Positions 1-10,681 of a stretch of 34,914 nucleotides of DNA are shown piece by piece. Within the stretch, counting starts at the first letter, position 1; each line of letters begins with the position of its first letter. The notes beneath the pieces are model-generated. The model ran no database searches, had not been told where the DNA came from, and saw nothing but the letters and a program-made list of their open reading frames with translations. Source of the DNA: Salsipaludibacter sp038233055 (GTDB lineage Bacteria > Actinomycetota > Nitriliruptoria > Nitriliruptorales > Nitriliruptoraceae); the NCBI GenBank assembly GCA_038233055.1, contig JBBSMS010000018.1:1-34914 (forward strand), written 5' to 3'. The position numbers and the translations under genes were made by a program.

Positions 1-2091
1 GGTGTCCGGGTGGCGCGCCGTCGACAGGCCGCCGATGTCCCACCGGTCGCACAAGGCGATGAGTGGCAGCATCCCGATCGCGGCGTGTTCGGCCGCGTGC
101 AACGAACCCGGCCACCGTCGCGGATCGAGGCCACTACCGGCCTCGGCCAGCGCCTCCTCGGTCACCGTCCACGTCACGGCCACGGTGTCCAGGTGCAGGG
201 GCGGCATCTCCAGCGGCACGCTCGCCAGCACCTCCGACGACCCGATCCGCAGCACGTCGTAGCCGGTGACCGTGTTGGTGACGGCCACGCGGTTCAACGA
301 CAGCCGCACCACGCCCAGGTCGCGTGCCTCGACCTCCTCGACGATGGTCACGTCGGTGTCGCGACGTGGCCGGGTCATTTTGTTGGTGCGCACCTTCTCG
401 GCTGCGGCCAACCCGCGGTCGAGGTCCAGGGCGAGGACCTCCCAGGTGGTGCCCTGGTGGAGGTAGATCGCGCCGTCGTGGACCGTGTCGCGCGCGCGGG
501 CGGCGTCGACGGTCCCGACCACCGAGCCCGCAACCGCGTCGATGATCCGCACCTCGCCGGTGCCGATCGAGCGGATGTTGACGTCGCCGGCGGGACCGCG
601 ACGACCGGTCCAGTGCAGCCGACCTGACCGTTCCCGCAACCGTCCCGTCACCACCTCGTCGGCCGCCACGTCCAGCGCGGTCGGTCCGAACCAGCGCCCG
701 ACCTCGCTGGACTCCAGCGGGGCCTCGTGCGCCGCACAGCGCAAGTGCGGCGCCAACAGGTACGGGTTGGCCGGGTCGATGATGGCGTCCTCGGACGGTC
801 GCCCGAGCAGGTGGTCGGGGTGGTGCACCAGGTACTGGTCGAGCGGGTCCTCGCCGGCGACCAGGACCCCGATGGCCGACTCGCCACCGCGGCCGGCCCG
901 CCCGAAGCGCTGCCACATCGACGCGATGGTGCCCGGGAATCCCGCCAGCACCACCGCGTCCAGCCCGGCCACGTCGATCCCCAGCTCCAGTGCGGAGGTC
1001 GCCGCCAGCCCCCGGATGCGGCCGTCCCGAAGTCCCTCCTCCAATTCCCGCCGTTCGGCGGGGAGGTAGCCCGCCCGGTACGACTTGATGCCAGACCGGA
1101 GGTCGTCGGCGATCCGGTCGCGGGCGTTGGCCGCGATCACCTCGGCGGCCTTGCGCGAGCCCGTGAACACCAGCGTCTGGGTGCCGGCCGCCACGAACGA
1201 TGCGAGCAGCTCGCCGACCTCGCCCAGCAACGATCGGCGCCGGCCCTCCTCGCGGTCGTCGAACGGCGGCTGCCACAACCCGATGTCCAGCGGGCCACGG
1301 CCCGACCCGTCCCGTTCGATCGCGGTCACGTCCAGCCCGGTCAGGGTGGCGGCATGGTCGCCGGGGTTGCCGATCGTGGCCGACGCCAGCACGAACGTCG
1401 GGTCGGCGTCGTAGCGCTCCAGCAACCGCCGCAGTCGTCGCAGCACGAGCGCGACGTGCGAGCCGAACACCCCCCGGGCGGTGTGGGCCTCGTCGACGAT
1501 GACGTAGCGGACGCGGTGGAGCAACTCGGCCCAGTGCCGGTGTCCCGGCAGCAGGGAGTGGTGCAGGAGATCGGGGTTGGTGAGGACGAGGTTGGCGCGT
1601 CGTCGGATCGCGTCACGTTCCGGCAGGGGCGTGTCACCGTCCACCACGGCCGCCCGCACCTGCGGCAACTTGAAGGCACGGAACTGCCGCAGTTGGTCGC
1701 GCGCCAGCGCCTTGGTCGGTGCCAGGTACAGCGCGGTCGCCGTGTCATCGCCCAGGAGGTGGTCGAGGACGGGGACCTGGTAGGCGAGGCTCTTGCCCGA
1801 GGCCGTCCCGGTCGCCACGATGGTGTGGTGGCCGGCCCGGATCGCCGCGATCGCCTCGATCTGGTGGGCATAGGCACGGTCGACGCCCAGCAGCGACAGC
1901 CGCGACGCCAACAGGTCGTTCATCGGCGGCAGGTCCCGCCACTCGGGTGCCCGCCTCGGCAGGTGGGCGGTGTGGACCAGGCCTTCGTCGTCGTGGGCCC
2001 CGTCGTCGCCGTTGCCGTGCGCCGCCACCGACGAGGTCGCCCCCGAGGCCGACGAGGCGGCCACGAGTTCGAGGATGTCGCGGGGATCCAT
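1..2091 (-). CDS. DEAH-box helicase, MrfA/YprA (DUF1998) type, 3' end cut by window
   Basis: This is the N-terminal 697 codons of a superfamily 2 helicase; the C-terminus lies beyond base 1. Read from ATG 2091, a Ser/Ala/Gly/Asp-rich leader of about 55 residues precedes the helicase core. Motif I (ATGTASGKS) is near residue 90, motif II (VDEAH, followed by TARGVFGSHV) near 199, and motif VI (QRFGRAGR) follows in the second RecA lobe. The ARGVFGSHV extension after DEAH is characteristic of the YprA/MrfA/Hrq1 branch, in which the B. subtilis member MrfA acts in mitomycin-lesion repair. That family normally ends in a DUF1998 domain with four metal-binding cysteines, which cannot be seen here. 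ATG 1923 (residue 57) is an alternative start just before the conserved part. No good ribosome site is seen at 2091. It diverges from the methyltransferase. The family call is secure; a role in repair is inference. Confidence 0.9.
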   Translation of the reverse strand, partial: MDPRDILELVAASSASGATSSVAAHGNGDDGAHDDEGLVHTAHLPRRAPEWRDLPPMNDLLASRLSLLGVDRAYAHQIEAIAAIRAGHHTIVATGTASGKSLAYQVPVLDHLLGDDTATALYLAPTKALARDQLRQFRAFKLPQVRAAVVDGDTPLPERDAIRRRANLVLTNPDLLHHSLLPGHRHWAELLHRVRYVIVDEAHTARGVFGSHVALVLRRLRRLLERYDADPTFVLASATIGNPGDHAATLTGLDVTAIERDGSGRGPLDIGLWQPPFDDREEGRRRSLLGEVGELLASFVAAGTQTLVFTGSRKAAEVIAANARDRIADDLRSGIKSYRAGYLPAERRELEEGLRDGRIRGLAATSALELGIDVAGLDAVVLAGFPGTIASMWQRFGRAGRGGESAIGVLVAGEDPLDQYLVHHPDHLLGRPSEDAIIDPANPYLLAPHLRCAAHEAPLESSEVGRWFGPTALDVAADEVVTGRLRERSGRLHWTGRRGPAGDVNIRSIGTGEVRIIDAVAGSVVGTVDAARARDTVHDGAIYLHQGTTWEVLALDLDRGLAAAEKVRTNKMTRPRRDTDVTIVEEVEARDLGVVRLSLNRVAVTNTVTGYDVLRIGSSEVLASVPLEMPPLHLDTVAVTWTVTEEALAEAGSGLDPRRWPGSLHAAEHAAIGMLPLIALCDRWDIGGLSTARHPDT

Positions 2092-2189
2092 CGGGTCGGC
2101 CTGGTCGGGGTGCAGGGGTGTGGCGGCGGGAGGATGCCGGGCACGAGTCGGGCCCAGTGTGCCGCTTCGTGCCCCGCAACGGGCAGGAC

Positions 2190-2195
2190 TACCCT
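2190..2195 (+). promoter_or_regulatory. candidate -10 box (TACCCT) for methyltransferase
   Basis: TACCCT fits the actinobacterial TAnnnT -10 pattern. It lies about 87 bases before the methyltransferase start, in the 190-base gap between the divergent helicase and methyltransferase genes. No convincing -35 element is visible. Nothing else is recognised in this gap. Confidence 0.25.
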
Positions 2196-2281
2196 GCGTC
2201 CCTGACGCCCGTGGCTCGCCGAGCCCGGGGCGCGGTGCCGCCTGGCAACGCCACCGCGCCGCCCACCTCGCTGGAGGTCCA

Positions 2282-2899
2282 ATGGAGGTCGACGACCGCA
2301 CGATGCTGAGCATTGCGGCCTACGACGAACACGCGGACGACTACCAGCACGTGTTCCGGATGAAGCGACCGTCCACCGCGATCCGCCGATTCGCCGAGTG
2401 GGCCGGCCGTGGGGCCTTGGTCGCCGACGTGGGCTGCGGCCCGGGCACCGACCTGCGACTGCTGACCGATGCCGGCCTGCACGTCGTGGGCATGGACGCG
2501 TCGCTGGGGGCGCTGCAGTACGCCCGCCTGCTCATGCCACGCACCGCGCTGGTGCGGACCTTCCTCCATGACCTGCCCTTCCCGGTCGACACCTTCGCGG
2601 GGATGTGGATGTCCTCGGCCTTCACCCACCTCCCTCGGGCGCAGTGGCCGCAGGTCTTCGGCCACCTCATGACGAGGATGGGCAGCGGCCCGGTCTACTT
2701 CTCGTGCTACCGCGGGACCGCCGACATGGAACCCGTGGACGACGCCACGCTGGGAGAAGTCCACCGCAGCCAGGCCACCGAGTCCGAGGTCGAGTCCCTG
2801 CTGGTCAACCATGGGTTCGACGACATCACGATCGAGGTCCAACCCGACCCGATCGTGGACCGTCGTCGGCCGTGGGTCGTGGGGATGGGCCGGCGGTGA
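2282..2899 (+). CDS. class I SAM-dependent methyltransferase
   Basis: A 205-aa protein with the Methyltransf_11/25 fold. SAM-binding motif I is VADVGCGPGTDL (about residues 47-58), an acidic residue ends the next strand (VVGMDAS), and the later strand region reads FAGMWMSSAFTHLP. The substrate cannot be told from sequence; related proteins modify small molecules or metabolites. ATG 2282 is chosen because GGAGG at 2273-2277 lies just upstream and homology begins soon after. ATG 2303, seven codons later, is an alternative. The frame stays open far upstream, but that part has no domain and runs into the divergent helicase. Its stop overlaps the GTG of the next gene (GTGA), implying translational coupling. 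Confidence 0.85.
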   Translation: MEVDDRTMLSIAAYDEHADDYQHVFRMKRPSTAIRRFAEWAGRGALVADVGCGPGTDLRLLTDAGLHVVGMDASLGALQYARLLMPRTALVRTFLHDLPFPVDTFAGMWMSSAFTHLPRAQWPQVFGHLMTRMGSGPVYFSCYRGTADMEPVDDATLGEVHRSQATESEVESLLVNHGFDDITIEVQPDPIVDRRRPWVVGMGRR

Positions 2900-3792
2900 T
2901 CATCGGGCGACGTCGCAGTCGGGTGGTGGGTGCCATCTGGGGCCTCGTCGCGCTGGCGTTCCTTGCCGCGGCCGTCCTGTTGTGGATCGACGACCGTCGG
3001 GTGTCGTTCGAGGTCCCCTCGATGATCGCGGCCGCCCTCCTGGCGCGGACGTGGGGACGCCAGCGGGCCGAACTGGACCGGCACGGCATCAACACCCGCG
3101 GCGGTGTCGGTGAACACCGGCTGCTGTGGGCCGGGATCAGCAAGGTCGAGGTGCGTCGGACCAGTTGGATCCGCCCGGGCATCGTCCTGCACCCCAAGGG
3201 CGAGGGTGCGCCCATGCCGGTCCCCGCCTCGGCCGGACTGCGGCGACGCCAGCGCAACCGCCTGCTGGAGTTCCTGTCGGACCTGTCCCGCCAGCACGGC
3301 TTCGCGCTGGTGACCGTCAACGGCGACGTGCTGTCGAGCACGGGTCCCGAACCTCTGGCCGACGTCCGCTCACGGGTGATGGCCGCTGCCGCGGGCGAGC
3401 CGATCTTCGCGGCAGCCGCCGTGCCCGACGGCACGGCTGTCGCCGACGGCGCCGAGCGCTCGGACGACCCGGTCGCCGCCGAGCAGGCCACCTCCACCCC
3501 CGTGGGCACGACCACCTCGACCATCGATGGCGCTGCGCCCGACGTCGCCGGCCGCGAGGACGCGACAGTCGACCACGCTGACGGGTCAGCCGACGACCGC
3601 ACCCGCGACGACGCCGATGGCCACGCGGACGGGACAGCCGACGACCGCACCCGCGACGACGCCGATGGCCTCGTCGACGAGCCCGCCGGGGTGGCTGCCG
3701 CTCCCGGGCGTTCGCTGCATCCGGAGACCCCGCCGTGGTTGCGGGCGGACTCGGCCGGGACGGCCGCCGTCACCTCACTCGACCCGACCTGA
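2896..3792 (+). CDS. small membrane protein with PH-like domain and repetitive acidic tail
   Basis: A 298-aa protein starting at GTG 2896, which shares bases with the methyltransferase stop. Residues about 10-27 form a hydrophobic segment (VVGAIWGLVALAFLAAAVLL), and a second weakly hydrophobic stretch follows after WIDDRR. A compact region to about residue 140 (LLWAGISKVEVRRTSW, GIVLHPKG) resembles bacterial PH domains that sit behind membrane anchors. The last 140 residues are low complexity, rich in Asp/Ala/Thr/Gly, with an exact 16-residue duplication. No enzyme motif is seen. The PH-domain assignment is a fold-level guess. Context suggests only that it is made together with the methyltransferase. 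Confidence 0.7.
   Translation: MIIGRRRSRVVGAIWGLVALAFLAAAVLLWIDDRRVSFEVPSMIAAALLARTWGRQRAELDRHGINTRGGVGEHRLLWAGISKVEVRRTSWIRPGIVLHPKGEGAPMPVPASAGLRRRQRNRLLEFLSDLSRQHGFALVTVNGDVLSSTGPEPLADVRSRVMAAAAGEPIFAAAAVPDGTAVADGAERSDDPVAAEQATSTPVGTTTSTIDGAAPDVAGREDATVDHADGSADDRTRDDADGHADGTADDRTRDDADGLVDEPAGVAAAPGRSLHPETPPWLRADSAGTAAVTSLDPT
3580..3675 (+). repeat. two tandem copies of a 48-bp in-frame repeat
   Basis: Copy 1 is 3580-3627 and copy 2 is 3628-3675. They are nearly identical and encode 16-residue units ending in DDRTRDDADG plus a variable pair. The repeat lies in the disordered acidic tail of the PH-like membrane protein. The near identity at DNA level suggests a recent slippage duplication. 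Confidence 0.85.
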
Positions 3793-3870
3793 CGCGCGGA
3801 CCGCGGACGAGGGTCCCCGCGACGCTCGGCGGCGACCTGGCTCACCACCGCGTCGCCCATGGGACAGCGA

Positions 3871-3898
3871 ACGGGCCGCCCCCGCAGGGACGGCCCGT
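3871..3898. terminator. hairpin between convergent genes
   Basis: ACGGGCCG (3871-3878) pairs perfectly with CGGCCCGT (3891-3898), and the inner C and G runs extend the stem. There is no T tract, as is usual in GC-rich actinobacteria. It lies between the stop of the PH-like gene (3792) and the stop of hppA (3921), so it probably serves both transcripts. Confidence 0.6.
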
Positions 3899-3920
3899 CC
3901 GGCGATTCGTGGTTCGTGGG

Positions 3921-6044
<2,124 letters not shown>

Positions 6045-6104
6045 GGGTGCACTCCCGGGATGGTGTCGAAGGATGAGGTTGGCGGTGTCGGACGCCCGGG
6101 CAGG

Positions 6105-6125
6105 CGTCCACCCAGTGGGTGGACG
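6105..6125. promoter_or_regulatory. perfect 9-bp inverted repeat upstream of hppA
   Basis: CGTCCACCC (6105-6113), the loop AGT and GGGTGGACG (6117-6125) form a perfect palindrome 61-81 bases upstream of the hppA start. It could be an operator for a dimeric regulator or a hairpin in the 5' leader. The rest of the 6045-6318 gap also holds CGACCC/GGGTCG (6192-6208), a weaker hairpin that might terminate the upstream lipoprotein transcript. No gene is seen in the gap. Confidence 0.45.
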
Positions 6126-6318
6126 TCACCGTCGTGGCGCGCGGCGGCCCTGCCGAACCCCTGGGGCCCGGTGGGCGAGGGAGTGTCCCGGCGACCCGCA
6201 GTGGGTCGGACTGGACGGGGAGGCGCACACGACGACCGGCCGAGCGACCGGCAAACGACGCGCAGCCTACCCGAAGGGCCATCCCGGCACCGTCGTCGCC
6301 CGTTGGTCCGTCGCGTGG

Positions 6319-7641
6319 TCACTCGAAGCAGAAGTCGCCCTGGCCGGACGAGATCGAGCGGATCCGTCCCGTGGGGGTCGCGCCGGTCAGGACGCCATCG
6401 ATCGGGATGCTGAACTCCTCCTCGGGCGGGAACTCGAAGTCAGATGGGAGGTCGACTGGGAAGCCGTTGTCGAAGATGTCCTCGCGGCGAGCCGGCCGCA
6501 CCTCGACGCCCGGCACGGCTCCCCGCAGCTCCCGCACCGTCGTCCCGGTGCCGACCCCCTCCACCGTGGTCAGCGGGCTGGCGCCGGTCACGTCCCACCC
6601 CGCGAACACCTCGACCGGTTCGTCCAGTTGCTCGGAGGTCTCGGGGTCGTAGGCCCGCTCGAGCAGGGTCACTTCCAGGTCGTCTTCCCAGCGCAGCCAG
6701 CGGCCCGTCGCCTGGCAGATCGGGTCGCTGGCCTCCTCCTCGATAGGGTCACCGAGGAGGTCGCCCAGCACGTCGAGTGCCTCGGCGGACGCCGTCCCGA
6801 AGTTCACCGGCCCCAGGCCGTCCTCGCGCAGCAGCGCGCGATCCGCCGGAGGCTCGGACGGTGGCGGAGGCGTTGCCGGGGCGCTGCCGCACCAGCCGCT
6901 GTCGTCCGGGCACCGGCCGCTGCGAAGCTCCAGGGTCGCGTCCTCCACCACGGGGAAGAACGCCGAGAAGGCGCCCCACGAGTGACGTCGTGGGCGGCCG
7001 GGAGTTGGAGTGCCCGGACGTACTCGGCTTCGTCGTGGCCGGGCTGGACCAGGGACAACGGCTGGCCGCTGTCGGGGCCCAGTGGGACGAGTGGAACATC
7101 CGGCAGGGCGGTCACCACGTTCGGGCGCTCGGCCACCTCCCTGGGCCAGGTCGACGGCCTCCCGCCGGGAATCAGTCGCGATCACCTCGACCGTCGGAAT
7201 GTCGTCGTCGCCGATGCGCACCACCTGCACCTCGTTGCGTGGCGCGCGGACCTCGGGTGGGGCGATCGGGGGCACGGTCGCGGTGCCGTCGCGGGCGCTG
7301 GTCGTGGCGATGATCCTGACCAGGCGTTCGTCCGGGTCGGGCCCGAACCCCAGGGAGCAGGTGTCGTTCGTGCAGACCGCGTCCCGATTGATCGTGGTGA
7401 CCTCGACGTCGTCGTCGACCACTCGGTAGGCGCTGTCACCGTCCCCGGGGGTCCATGTCACCGCGTCGTCGGCCACGCCCAGGTCCAGTGACACGGCCGG
7501 GGTCGCGTCCGGTCCGGCGGTCTGGTTGGTCCCGGTGGTGGTCCTGTCGGTGCTGGGTCGGGTCTGTGCGTCGTCGGGGGTGCAGCCACTGATGGTCAAC
7601 AACACGGCCACGGCCACCACGACGGCGCGAGTCTGCGACAT
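6319..7641 (-). CDS. secreted lipoprotein of unknown function with compensating frameshifts
   Basis: Read straight through, this is 440 aa. ATG 7641 has GGAG 8 bases upstream. The N-terminus is a lipoprotein signal peptide: positively charged start, hydrophobic core AVVVAVAVLL, lipobox ISGC. A Thr-rich linker follows. The next part (VTWTPGDGDSAYRV) looks like a fibronectin III-type beta domain, and a Cys-containing C-terminal half follows (GRCPDDSGWCG, DPICQATGRW). Between about 7140 and 6985 the main frame turns into Arg/Pro/Gly-rich nonsense. The neighbouring frame over the same stretch reads as normal protein (EVAERPNVVTALPDVPLVPL, then PGHDEAEYVRALQLPAAHDV). Dropping one base in the C run at 7139-7141 and adding one near 6980-6990 would give one smooth protein. 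No family is recognised, so the function is unknown. Confidence 0.75.
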   Translation of the reverse strand: MSQTRAVVVAVAVLLTISGCTPDDAQTRPSTDRTTTGTNQTAGPDATPAVSLDLGVADDAVTWTPGDGDSAYRVVDDDVEVTTINRDAVCTNDTCSLGFGPDPDERLVRIIATTSARDGTATVPPIAPPEVRAPRNEVQVVRIGDDDIPTVEVIATDSRREAVDLAQGGGRAPERGDRPAGCSTRPTGPRQRPAVVPGPARPRRSRVRPGTPTPGRPRRHSWGAFSAFFPVVEDATLELRSGRCPDDSGWCGSAPATPPPPSEPPADRALLREDGLGPVNFGTASAEALDVLGDLLGDPIEEEASDPICQATGRWLRWEDDLEVTLLERAYDPETSEQLDEPVEVFAGWDVTGASPLTTVEGVGTGTTVRELRGAVPGVEVRPARREDIFDNGFPVDLPSDFEFPPEEEFSIPIDGVLTGATPTGRIRSISSGQGDFCFE

Positions 7642-7955
7642 CGGGGAGGCTCCGATCGGGGGAGAGGGAGGGTGCCACGTGGAAGTGGGAGGGTGCCACG
7701 GCGGGCGATGACCAGTCGTGGCGATGGCCGTGCGACGACGTCCGGTCCCCCTCCGTTGCCATGACCCGACCCGGTCGTGCGCTGGGCGCTCGACGACTTC
7801 CGGTCCGTGGCCCCCAAGGGGGCCGGTCCGCCGCCGCCCCGAAATCCACTGCTGTTCGTGGTCCCGGCTTGACGTGGCGGTCCGGGCGCTCCACCTTTGC
7901 GGCTGTCCGGGACGGGTTGTCCGTTCCCACCGCATCGTCCTGCAAGGATCCCATC
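7642..7955. other. intergenic region between divergent lipoprotein and topA
   Basis: This 314-base gap holds the 21-bp direct repeat near the lipoprotein start. A TTGACG (7869-7874) could be a -35 box for topA, but no convincing -10 follows at the right distance. No gene or RNA is recognised. Confidence 0.4.
7666..7700. repeat. 14-bp direct repeat, 21-bp period
   Basis: GGGAGGGTGCCACG occurs at 7666-7679 and again at 7687-7700. The sequence CACGTG spans the end of the first copy. It lies 25-60 bases upstream of the lipoprotein start. A 21-bp period equals two helical turns, so a regulator could bind both copies on one face, though simple slippage is equally possible. Confidence 0.6.
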
Positions 7956-10547
7956 GTGGCCGACAACCTCGTCATCGTCGAGTCGCCCGCCAAGGCGAAG
8001 ACGATCCAGCGTTACCTCGGCGACGGCTTCGAGGTGCTGGCGTCCTACGGCCACATCCGTGACCTTCCCCGCTCCGACTTCGCCGTCGAGGTCGGTGACG
8101 CCGGTGGTGGCTGCCACCTCACCTATGTCGTGCCGGAGGGTTCCAAGAAGCACGTGTCCGCGCTGCGCAAGGCCGCCAAGGACGCCACCGTGTGGCTCGC
8201 GCCCGACCTCGACCGCGAGGGCGAGGCGATCGCGTGGCACATCGCCGACGAACTGGGACTGGACGTCGCGACCACCCACCGGGTCACCTTCGACTCCATC
8301 ACCAAGGAGGCGATCACCGCCGCGTTCGAACAGCCCCGGACGCTGGACGTGGCCCTGGTCGATGCCCAGCAGGCGCGTCGCGCGGTCGACCGGATCGTGG
8401 GCTACCGGTTGTCGCCGGTGCTGTGGCGGACGGTGTCGTCGGGCATCTCGGCCGGGCGCGTCCAGTCGGTGGCACTGCGCCTGATCGTGGATCGCGAGGA
8501 CGAGATCCGCGCGTTCGACCCGCAGGAGTACTGGGACTTCGACGCGACCCTGGCCGACGTCGACAACGCCGCCGACACCTACGACGCCCGCCTGTACTCG
8601 GTCGATGACCGGCGGCTGGCCAAGCCCCAGGACATCGAGAAGGCCGAGGGTGACGACAAGAAGCTCGCGAAGCTGCTGTTGGTGGGGGACGAGGACACCG
8701 CCAACGACCTGGCCGAGCGGGCCCGCGGACGGTCCTACACCGTCGCCGAGGTGCGCCGGACCGAGGCCAAGCAGCGACCCAAGGCGCCGTTCACCACCTC
8801 GACCCTGCAACAGGACGCAGCCAACCGGCTCGGCTTCTCGGCCGCCCGGACCATGCGCGCCGCCCAGCAGCTCTACGAGGGCATGCGGATCGGGGGCGAG
8901 GAGGTCGGGCTCATCACCTACATGCGCACCGACTCCGTGAACCTGTCGAACCAGGCCCTGGGCGAGATCACCAACCTGGTCGAGGAGAAGTTCGGGGATC
9001 GCTACACGCTGGACAAGCCGCGTGTGTACTCGCGCAAGAGCAAGGGTGCGCAGGAAGCCCACGAGGCCATCCGTCCGACCTCGGCGTTCCGCTCGCCCGA
9101 CCAGGTCGCGAGTTCCCTCAAGCCCGACCAGTTGCGTCTGTACGACCTGATCTGGAAGCGCACGGTGGCGACCCAGATGGCCGACGCCATCAAGGACCGA
9201 GTGTCGACCGACGTGGTGTGCGACCAGGACGAGTTCACCTTCCGGGTGACCGGGCAGGTGCTCAAGTTCGACGGGTTCATCAAGGTCTACACCAACTGGC
9301 GTGACCCGGACGCCGAGGACGACGAGTCGCCCGAGGCCGAGGCCCTGCCCGCCATCGAGGAGGGCCAGGCACTGGACCTCGCCGAACTGCTGGCCAACCA
9401 GCACTTCACCACCCCGCCGCCGCGATTCACCGAGGCGACCCTGGTCAAGACGCTGGAGGCCGAAGGCATCGGCCGTCCGTCGACCTACGCCTCCATCATC
9501 CAGACACTGGTCAACCGCGAGTACGTGCGGCTGGAGTCGCGCCGGTTCTTCCCGACCGCGCTGGGCGAGGTGGTCGTGGTGTTCCTCAAGAACCACTTCA
9601 CCGAGATCGTCGACGTCGGCTTCACCTCCCGGATGGAGGAGACGCTGGACGAGATCGCGGCCGGCGACGAGCAGTGGTGCCGGACGGTCACGCGGTTCCT
9701 GGAGGAGGTCGACACGTGGGTTGACGAGCGCAAGCCCGAGCGGCCGCGCGAGCCGCTGCACGTGCCAGCCGACTGCCCGGTCTGCGAGGCGCCCATGGAG
9801 CGCGTGTTCTCCGGCAAGTCGTCGCAGTGGTTCGCGTCGTGCTCGCGCTGGCCGGACTGCGACGGGACCCTGCCGCTCAACGACGACGGCACGGTCGGTG
9901 AACCTGAACCTGAACCTGAGCCTGACCCCAACGTCGTGTGCGAACTCGACGGTGGACTGATGATCCCGCGCGAGGGCAAGTACGGGCTCTTCTTCGGCTG
10001 CCAGAACTACCCCAAGTGCAAGGGCATCCGCAACGTCCAGAACCGGGCGGTCTACCGCGACACCAACGGCGACGGTGAGGTGAAGGCGTTCCGGTCACCG
10101 ACGGACCCCGAGTCGTTCATGGAGTTGCGCAAGAGCCGGTACGGCAAGCCGTTCCTGGGCTCGACGGGCTACCCCGACGACCAGTTCGCGATCTGGTCGG
10201 TGCCGCTCAGCCACCCGTGCCCCGAATGCGGCGCCCCGCTGCGCAAGCCGCCCAGGAACCGCAAGGTGCCGACCGTCATCTGTGCCGGCCCGACCATGGA
10301 GCACGTGTTCGAGGCCGACGACTTCGAGCTGCCGGAGATCACCACGATGGAGGTCGTGTCGGGCGTCGAGGCCTACGACCCCGAACTGGGCGGCGAACCG
10401 TTGTCGCAGCCCGAGGACTACCCGCCCGCGCCGTCGTTGACCTCTGTCGACGAGCGCAAGCCGAAGCCGAAAGGCAAGGGCAAGGGCAAGAAGAAGGCCG
10501 CCACGAAGAAGACGGCGAAGAAGAAGACGGCGAAGAAGAAGACGTAG
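7956..10547 (+). CDS. topA: DNA topoisomerase I (type IA)
   Basis: An 863-aa enzyme that relaxes negative supercoils through a transient 5'-phosphotyrosine. GTG 7956 is the start, with AAGGA at 7945-7949 and homology beginning at ADNLVIVESPAKAKT. The TOPRIM residues are E9 and the D84-L-D86-R-E88 motif. The catalytic tyrosine is Y322 in TYMRTDS. After the core, a first zinc module has four cysteines (C607, C610, C629, C635). A second is degenerate (C662 plus two more), and a third has a CPEC pair with a lone downstream Cys. A Pro-Glu linker (PEPEPEPDP) separates the first two. The last 28 residues are a Lys-rich tail (KKKTAKKKT), as in other actinobacterial TopA, encoded by near-identical 15-base repeats; such tails aid DNA binding and processivity. 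Transcription ends at the hairpins that follow. Confidence 0.98.
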   Translation: MADNLVIVESPAKAKTIQRYLGDGFEVLASYGHIRDLPRSDFAVEVGDAGGGCHLTYVVPEGSKKHVSALRKAAKDATVWLAPDLDREGEAIAWHIADELGLDVATTHRVTFDSITKEAITAAFEQPRTLDVALVDAQQARRAVDRIVGYRLSPVLWRTVSSGISAGRVQSVALRLIVDREDEIRAFDPQEYWDFDATLADVDNAADTYDARLYSVDDRRLAKPQDIEKAEGDDKKLAKLLLVGDEDTANDLAERARGRSYTVAEVRRTEAKQRPKAPFTTSTLQQDAANRLGFSAARTMRAAQQLYEGMRIGGEEVGLITYMRTDSVNLSNQALGEITNLVEEKFGDRYTLDKPRVYSRKSKGAQEAHEAIRPTSAFRSPDQVASSLKPDQLRLYDLIWKRTVATQMADAIKDRVSTDVVCDQDEFTFRVTGQVLKFDGFIKVYTNWRDPDAEDDESPEAEALPAIEEGQALDLAELLANQHFTTPPPRFTEATLVKTLEAEGIGRPSTYASIIQTLVNREYVRLESRRFFPTALGEVVVVFLKNHFTEIVDVGFTSRMEETLDEIAAGDEQWCRTVTRFLEEVDTWVDERKPERPREPLHVPADCPVCEAPMERVFSGKSSQWFASCSRWPDCDGTLPLNDDGTVGEPEPEPEPDPNVVCELDGGLMIPREGKYGLFFGCQNYPKCKGIRNVQNRAVYRDTNGDGEVKAFRSPTDPESFMELRKSRYGKPFLGSTGYPDDQFAIWSVPLSHPCPECGAPLRKPPRNRKVPTVICAGPTMEHVFEADDFELPEITTMEVVSGVEAYDPELGGEPLSQPEDYPPAPSLTSVDERKPKPKGKGKGKKKAATKKTAKKKTAKKKT

Positions 10548-10578
10548 TTCGCCCCTTCTGGGGCCATTCCCGGCGAAC
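10547..10578 (+). terminator. hairpin overlapping the topA stop
   Basis: GTTCGCC (10547-10553) pairs with GGCGAAC (10572-10578), with an inner CCCC/GGGG pairing. It begins on the last base of the topA stop codon and is the first of two hairpins between topA and the convergent gene. Confidence 0.5.
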
Positions 10579-10591
10579 GTCGGACTGAGGT

Positions 10592-10623
10592 CATGCCGGC
10601 CCGCCCACAGGCGGACCGGCATG
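10592..10623. terminator. strong 14-bp hairpin between convergent genes
   Basis: CATGCCGGCCCGCC (10592-10605) pairs with 10610-10623 across a CACA loop with a single mismatch. It has no T tract. It lies between topA (plus) and the 66-aa gene (minus), so it likely stops both transcripts. Confidence 0.75.
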
Positions 10624-10681
10624 GGATGGCCACACGTCGAGCCCCCGAAGGTACGACGCGCCGCCAGTGGGTGGCGGCTGG

